In this document: piece by piece, positions 59,101 to 64,000 of the stretch
Layout of the letters: every line of letters starts with the position of its first letter
Position numbering within the stretch: the first letter of the stretch is position 1
Assembly: GCF_032362555.1 (NCBI RefSeq)
Contig: NC_083512.1
Span: 9,164,001 to 9,228,000 of the forward strand
Source of the DNA: Amyelois transitella
Lineage: Eukaryota > Arthropoda > Insecta > Lepidoptera > Pyralidae
DNA: 64,000 nt
Direction of reading: 5' to 3'
Program-made: the position numbers and the translations under genes
The notes under the pieces: generated by a model
Database searches by the model: none
The model's input: only the letters and a program-made list of their open reading frames with translations
What the model was told of the DNA's origin: nothing

Positions 59101-62100
59101 TCTAGTGTCCCATACATCTGAACACCTTTATTATTTTGTTTTATCATTATTTCATCATTATCATTTCATTTTAACAATTCGTTTTGCATGAAATTTTTGT
59201 TCATTTGTTTGATTTATCAATTTCTCTTCTCAACCTCATAATGCTTCTGTTTTTTAAATTCATTTTGGTTTAACACCTTTTCACCCAATTTTCGCAAAGA
59301 CTACCAAGTTAATGTTATTGTCTATAACAGGAATGGAAAACAAACTTGTGTTGTGTTCGAGCAAAGACAAGTTTGTGTTGACTCAAGACTTATGTGTGAT
59401 GTGCGGCGCCGTCGGAACTGACTCCGAAGGGTGTCTGATTGCGTGCGCGCAGTGCGGACAAACCTATCATCCTTATTGCGTTAACATCAAGGTTTGTAAC
59501 TCAATTTTTAACTTTGTACAAAATATGTAATGGCATATAAAGATTTTAGTTTGTTTCGCCGCTTCTTCATTTGAAGCGATAGTAGTGCTTCTTGACCTCA
59601 TCAAGTGTACCTATCATTTTAAAATTTTAAATTTATTTCCAATTGTGTATACACTGACGATTTGAGTTTCCCGCAGGTGTCGCAAGTGATAGTGACGCTC
59701 GGCTGGCGTTGCCTCGACTGCACCGTGTGCGAGGGCTGCGGCAACCGCGGCGACGACAACCTGCTGCTGCTGTGCGACGACTGCGACACCGCCTGGCACA
59801 CCTACTGTGCGCGCCCGCCGCTCAGCGAGGTACGCTACTCTAGTCTATGCTGGTCTAGGCACAGTAGACAACCTGCTGCTGCTGTGCGACGACTGCGACA
59901 CCGCCTGGCACACCTACTGTGCGCGCCCGCCGCTCAGCGAGGTACGCTACTCTAGTCTATGCTGGTCTAGGCACAGTAGACAACCTGCTGCTGCTGTGCG
60001 ACGACTGCGACACCGCCTGGCACACCTACTGTGCGCGCCCGCCGCTCAGCGAGGTACGCTAGTCTAGTCTATGCTGGTCTAGGCACAGTAGACAACCTGC
60101 TGCTGCTGTGCGACGACTGCGACACCGCCTGGCACACCTACTGTGCGCGCCCGCCGCTCAGCGAGGTACGCTAGTCTAGTCTATGCTGGTCTAGGCACAG
60201 TAGACAACCTGCTGCTGCTGTGCGACGACTGCGACACCGCCTGGCACACCTACTGTGCGCGCCCGCCGCTCAGCGAGGTACGCTAGTCTAGTCTATGCTG
60301 GTCTAGGCACAGTAGACAACCTGCTGCTGCTGTGCGACGACTGCGACACCGCCTGGCACACTTATAAAGAAAATTCTCATTCGCTTTTTCTTCCTCCTGG
60401 CTTTAGTCCTGGTTGCATCCTCACCACTCTGTAGAGGTGCCCGGGGTATGCCTTTGACCGTGGATCCTGGATTGGATGAGTCAGTTAGTCAGACCTAACC
60501 CATGTTGGATTGATCGATGGTTACACATCCATTTGCTTGACTATGAAGGTTTCCTCACGATGTTTCCCTCATCGTTAGAGGGGTAACTTTTTTCCACTTT
60601 ACTGTGGTTAACCGCACATCTAGAAAGAAATTGATGGTGATTCATATGACTTGTCAACGTGATAACCCTGCAAACCTACGTATACATGTACATTAACTTA
60701 TTTATTGTCCCGCCAGGTGCCGCGCGGTGCGTGGCGCTGTGAGCGGTGTCGCCGCTGCCTGACGTGCGGCACCAGGGAAACCAAAGCTTGGTGCGACAAT
60801 TATACAGGTTAGTCGGAATTTTCAGATATAGCTATATTGACTGCTAAATTCGTGCTACTTGATCAAAACTTACTACTTGTAATTCAAGTTCTTTCTACTT
60901 GATCATGGCTTCTTAATTTTCATAAAAATAGTCTAATGCAAACCATCTCCTGACCCATTGTATTGTTCGTTTGAGAAGTAGCTGGTTTAACTGTATTTTA
61001 AATTTAGAACTGTATTGATTGGATGTAAGAACTTCATACATCAACACATCATGGAGTCTCATCAAAGAAGGTGGTTTCAGAATGAAAAAAAATATGAAAT
61101 TTTTTTCTTGTCCTTTATGTGCACTAAGTAAATAAATATTTTTTATTCTAACAGAATGCGCCCCATGCGCCTCCCTCGTGATATGCTGTGTATGCTCCGA
61201 GCCGTATTGCGACGGGGAACTCATCATTCAGTGCTTCAGTTGTAACCGATGGCTGCACGCGAGTTGTGACTCTATACGAGGCGACGCCGATGCTGAGGCT
61301 TGCTGTCGACAAGGGTGAGTAGTTTTAGTATCTTGTTTGTTGCGCAGTGAAATCCTTATTTTAGTATTTTATTTGTTCTTCTGTCACTCTTATTCCAGGC
61401 TAGCCTAGATACCTAGGTTGCTTTTTAGTATTTCCTATGAAGGAGAACTTATCATTAAGTGCTACAGCTGCAATCGATGGGTGCTCGCTAGTTCCGATTC
61501 GTGGAATGTTAGTTGCGTCTTCTAGAAATTACAAGCCGTTACGAGTAACACAATCATAACGTTGTTATGATTGTGTTACTAATAATCCTCGTCAGACTCC
61601 TCGACATACTGCAACATCGCTCGTACTTCGATAACATCATAACATAACTACGAACATAAGTCTCATTGAACCCTAATATTGCACAATTTACTACATATTT
61701 TAATATTTTCAAATCAGGAACGCCAAAAATTAAACCAGATATCTATCTTCCTTAGATACAAATGCGTAATGTGTCGCGGGCGAGATATTCCGCCTCCACA
61801 TCTAGCGAGAGCTATAGAAGCTGCTCCCGTCACAAGCACAACAAGCATTATAACGAATCCTCGACCGACTCCGCGACACACTGCAATGTCGCTCGGCCTC
61901 GGCGGTGAATACTACGTGGACGACGTATGTTTGTCGCAACGCGGCGCCCATCACATGAAGCAACTCGAAGCGGACCTTGGCATCACACACACGAGACGGA
62001 AACGACGCTTCAAGAATGAGAACACGGAGAAGGATGCTGGTGAGTAGAGTTGTTGTATTTGGAATTGCAATTTGTGTATACATGGTTGGTTGTTATTAAT

Positions 62101-64000
62101 GAAGATTTGTATAGATCCATTTTTTCTTATTATGTCGTAGGAGGCGATGAAATGACATACCGCCACCCAAGGCTTTTTGAGGATTTTATGGGGTGTGAGT
62201 GTGGAATTAAGGGGCATTATTGTTAAGACATTTCAAGAATTGTTTAAAAAGAAATTAATTTCAAAAGCATTTCTTTTGTTTTTCCTCCTAAATCTTGCTT
62301 TTGTTTATTTTGGCAGCAGCCATTTTAAAATCGCTTTTTAATACCAAGTCACTTCCTATCTCTTCTCATCACTGTCACTTCAGTAATTTTGATAAAAAAT
62401 AGGAATCTAATGGTGACTTTTTTGTGTGGGCTGCTGTGATGTTGGATTAGAAATAATGGCATCTATTGAAACAGTGGTTCAGAACGCCGACGTCGAGATG
62501 GCCGACGACTCGAAGCCGGACAGCACCGCTGAGGTCAAAGAAGAACCCGGTTAGTTGAAAAGTCAAACTGTTTCTTTAGTTTAATAGAATTTAATAATAA
62601 ATAATAACTGACCTAGACTGATTGTATCTGGATTTTTGTTCCAAGCTTCGCTACTGTCCAAATTATTGGTCCTGTTGGTCCAGTCAAAGTCTGCTAGAGT
62701 TTATCAAAATGGCCCACTTATTTTGATGAAATCTAGAAAGTTTGACTTAATTCTTTACAAACAAACACACATGTTTATCCTTACAATAGTATGTTGATCA
62801 TGCTTAGAGGGCCTGGCCAAAACTATGGTTAATGGTCCTGTAATTTTGTGGGAGAGGTTATGTATTAAGTCAGGTTTGCATTACAAAATGCACGTCCTCA
62901 ACCCAAATGTTACAAAAGTATAATCGTTTAACATTTCTCAGGCGTATCAACGAACAACAACCTCAAAGAAGGCACGCTATGGAACATAGCGAACGACGGG
63001 CCACCTCCCGAAGGCTTCACGGTGTACACAATAGAGTCTGGCCTCACGGTGTTGAGAAGAAAGAGACAGAGGAATCTCAACAAGCTGGGCATTGGCGGGT
63101 TTGTGGTGCGACAGAGACAGAGCAGCAAGGCGCAGCTCGACGATGATAAAGATGGCGACGGCACACAGGCTGGTGGTAAGGACGTTTCAATTTCGTCTAC
63201 TGTTTATTGGTACATATGGGGCCTTCATATAGAACCAAACCCGCCGTTGATATTGTTATTGACCTTGCCTTTTTGCGAAACTTGTCAAATTTTGCAGTCA
63301 ATTCAGATGAACAAGCCAACTTAAGCTTTTAAGGTTTTTGTTATATTGATATCTGATAAATACATAATCACGTTATTTCGTAGCAAAATCAACAATGCAA
63401 AATTATTTTATCCCATTTGTTTTTAAACTACATTTTAAATTTCGTTCTGAATACAAAGTTGGACGAGATGCAAAAAGAAAAACAATTATTTTCAGAATCA
63501 CCAGGCAACAAGCGGAAGCCTCGTCGGAAGCCTCGTTCGAAGTTGATGGAGCAATTCCCGTCCTACATGCAGGAGGCTTTCTTCGGCAAAGACCTGTTGG
63601 AGCCGATCAAGCCTTCTGTCAGTTCTACAGGTAGGTTCTAACTATCAAAACATGGAACTATCAAAACATGTAATACCTACAACACTTATGGAAAATACCT
63701 CATCTGATTTCCGATAAATTTAACAAAATACGAGAGGTTGTTTTAAGCTAATCCTCTATCTACCCTGTTATAGATAAAGACGTTATATATGAGTGTGTAT
63801 GGTTCGCTCTGATTTGATCATGTTGTTAACTTAGATTCAAATTAAAACCTCAAAATCTTCACCCAATAAATGTCGATGCCCAAATGACAAAACACCCTAT
63901 AACTATTAAATATATTTTTAATTTTTTTACACTAGGAAACCCGTCAGAAAGCCCAGGCGGAAGTTTGCGGGCCCCCACTCCTGAGGGATACCGCGAACTG
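53102..64000 (+). CDS. KMT2C/D (MLL3/4, Lpt-like) N-terminal region, partial at right edge
   Basis: Exons: 53102-53189, 54103-54295, 54754-54891, 55067-55327, 55492-55768, 55858-55972, 56174-56293, 56514-56695, 57128-57318, 57843-57976, 58317-58420, 58581-58854 (or -58836), 59331-59491, 59677-59829, 60717-60807, 61155-61314, 61756-62039, about 62476-62549, 62942-63175, 63496-63630 and 63936 onward; about 1,145 residues visible. In order: an AT-hook (RRGPGRPRKEG, near residue 75); an extended PHD (CALCNLSERS ... CAFCLRFGASIPCKMSCSKY ... FCKDHL); PHD2 (CRTCHTIGDL); PHD3 (CRVCQVCRGE ... CEQCDKLYHATC); PHD4 (CRVCSDCGARSP ... LCKRYVHGMCD); PHD5 (ENKLVLCSSKDKFVLTQDLC, CVMCGAVGTD); PHD6 (CEGCGNRGDDN); PHD7 (CVCSEPYCDGE). 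Then come NDGPPPEGFTVYTIESGLTV and SYMQEAFFGKDLLE, as in KMT2C. The protein belongs to the COMPASS-like enhancer H3K4 methyltransferase. In Drosophila this half is the separate gene Lpt; whether a SET half is fused here lies outside the window. Confidence 0.93.
53806..53900 (-). repeat. Truncated SINE-like fragment
   Basis: CATACATACATCACATATCC, then GGGGCTAGACAGACCCAAGA and a diverged continuation to GTTTAGCTGGATGGC. Tail end of the SINE-like family, in intron 1 of the KMT2 gene. Confidence 0.55.
54362..54540 (-). repeat. Short interspersed repeat, family X
   Basis: CTTCCTCCTGTTGCATCCTC, GGGGTATGCCATTGACCGT, GAGTCAGGTTTTTACAC and CTGACCTCTGCAGGGGAACC in the family order. Lies in KMT2 intron 2. 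Confidence 0.65.
56722..56907 (-). mobile_element. Non-autonomous Helitron-like element, uninterrupted
   Basis: 186-bp copy from CTAGCGACCCGCCCCGGCTT to GACTTTGTTTTATACACTAT and GTAGTGA. It lies in KMT2 intron 8. It is the intact reference that shows the exact insertion point of the 4.9-kb transposon in the copy at 36.1/41.1 kb. Confidence 0.8.
56998..57095 (+). repeat. Decayed LINE 3' tail
   Basis: Blocks GTGAATGAATCAAGCAAAGT, ATGCATAGATCTTGGCAGGT and TATAGTTAGTCTGCTCACAC align to the LINE tail with many changes. Old copy in KMT2 intron 8, just before exon 9. Confidence 0.5.
59750..60362 (+). repeat. 112-bp tandem array built from a PHD exon
   Basis: Period 112 bp: the string CTCAGCGAG ends at 59829, 59941, 60053, 60165 and 60277, and a sixth unit breaks off at about 60361. 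Each unit holds the last 78 bp of exon 14 (from GACAACCTGCTGCTGCTGTG to the exon end), its GTACGC donor and about 34 bp of intron. Units 1-2 have GTACGCTACTC and later ones GTACGCTAGTC; otherwise the units look identical. Only the first lies in the real exon. The others are intronic and cannot be read on in frame. Confidence 0.93.
60377..60600 (-). repeat. Short interspersed repeat, family X
   Basis: Directly follows the tandem array: CTTCCTCCTGGCTTTAGTCC, GGGGTATGCCTTTGACCGTG, then GGTTTCCTCACGATGTTTCC. The best-preserved copy of this family in the window. Confidence 0.65.
61434..61630 (+). pseudogene. Decayed, intron-less copy of KMT2 exons 16-17
   Basis: 61442-61500 resembles exon 16 (GGAGAACTTATCATTAAGTG against GGGGAACTCATCATTCAGTG; peptide GELIIKCYSCNRWVLAS against GELIIQCFSCNRWLHAS). 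61584-61615 resembles exon 17 (AATCCTCGTCAGACTCCTCG against AATCCTCGACCGACTCCGCG). The copy lies between the two real exons and the intervening intron seems absent from it. Key cysteines of the PHD finger are lost (HASC has become LASS), so it would not form the finger even if included in the mRNA. Confidence 0.7.
61544..61580. repeat. Perfect 17-bp hairpin
   Basis: AGTAACACAATCATAAC (61544-61560), loop GTT, then its exact reverse complement (61564-61580). It lies inside the decayed exon copy. Confidence 0.9.

Noticed and set aside
59807-60067. Arg/Ala-rich frames through the 112-bp array
   Set aside because: They are shifted-frame readings of repeated PHD exon sequence, not a new protein.
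59750-60362. CRISPR-like array of regular repeats
   Set aside because: The repeats are directly adjacent copies of a eukaryotic exon plus intron, without spacers; this is a tandem duplication.

Overview
The window looks like a chromosome segment from a moth or butterfly (ditrysian Lepidoptera). It is AT-rich, its genes have many small exons with GT/AG introns, and its interspersed repeats match those I know from Lepidoptera: Helitron-like elements ending CTAGT, a SINE-like family with an (ATGT)n tail, RTE-like LINE tails, Harbinger, piggyBac and mariner pieces. There are no prokaryotic features. Species cannot be fixed from sequence alone. Gene models are my own splice reconstructions: I read donor and acceptor sites by eye and checked that the reading phase carries through every junction.

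Layout. 1-12.3 kb is gene-poor intergenic DNA holding a deleted piggyBac element and short repeats. 12.4-25.2 kb (minus) is a 17-exon angiomotin (Amot) gene, a Hippo-pathway and cell-junction scaffold. 26.5-31.1 kb is a large, apparently whole DNA transposon inserted between the divergent Amot and rhodanese-A genes. 31.3-33.0 kb (plus) is rhodanese-A. 33.3-35.3 kb is a repeat graveyard. 36.0-42.1 kb (minus) is a paralogous rhodanese-B gene. Its last intron holds a Helitron that is itself split by a 4.9-kb transposon with TTAA target duplications and one 965-residue ORF. 43.6-46.5 kb is a seemingly whole two-gene PIF/Harbinger element. 48.0-50.9 kb is a Helitron split by a 5'-truncated LINE. 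51.3-52.4 kb (minus) is a secreted peroxiredoxin-4, divergent from 53.1 kb to the right edge (plus), which is the N-terminal part of a KMT2C/D (MLL3/4, Lpt-like) gene with an AT-hook and seven PHD-type fingers. That gene runs off the window.

The most interesting material is the pair of large DNA transposons at 26.5-31.1 kb and 36.2-41.1 kb. They have different target duplications (ATAT-like and TTAA) and dissimilar proteins overall. Yet both proteins carry the same three-part signature with near-identical spacing: DF(A/S) ... (A/S)D(N/S)xxxQ(N/Y)(K/R)N ... GHxKxAPDxxxG. I infer a common RNase-H-like transposase core that I cannot place with certainty in a named superfamily. The PHD-finger region of the KMT2 gene also shows recent local rearrangement: a 112-bp tandem array copying part of one PHD exon and its splice donor, and a decayed, apparently intron-less copy of two neighbouring exons lying in the intron between them.
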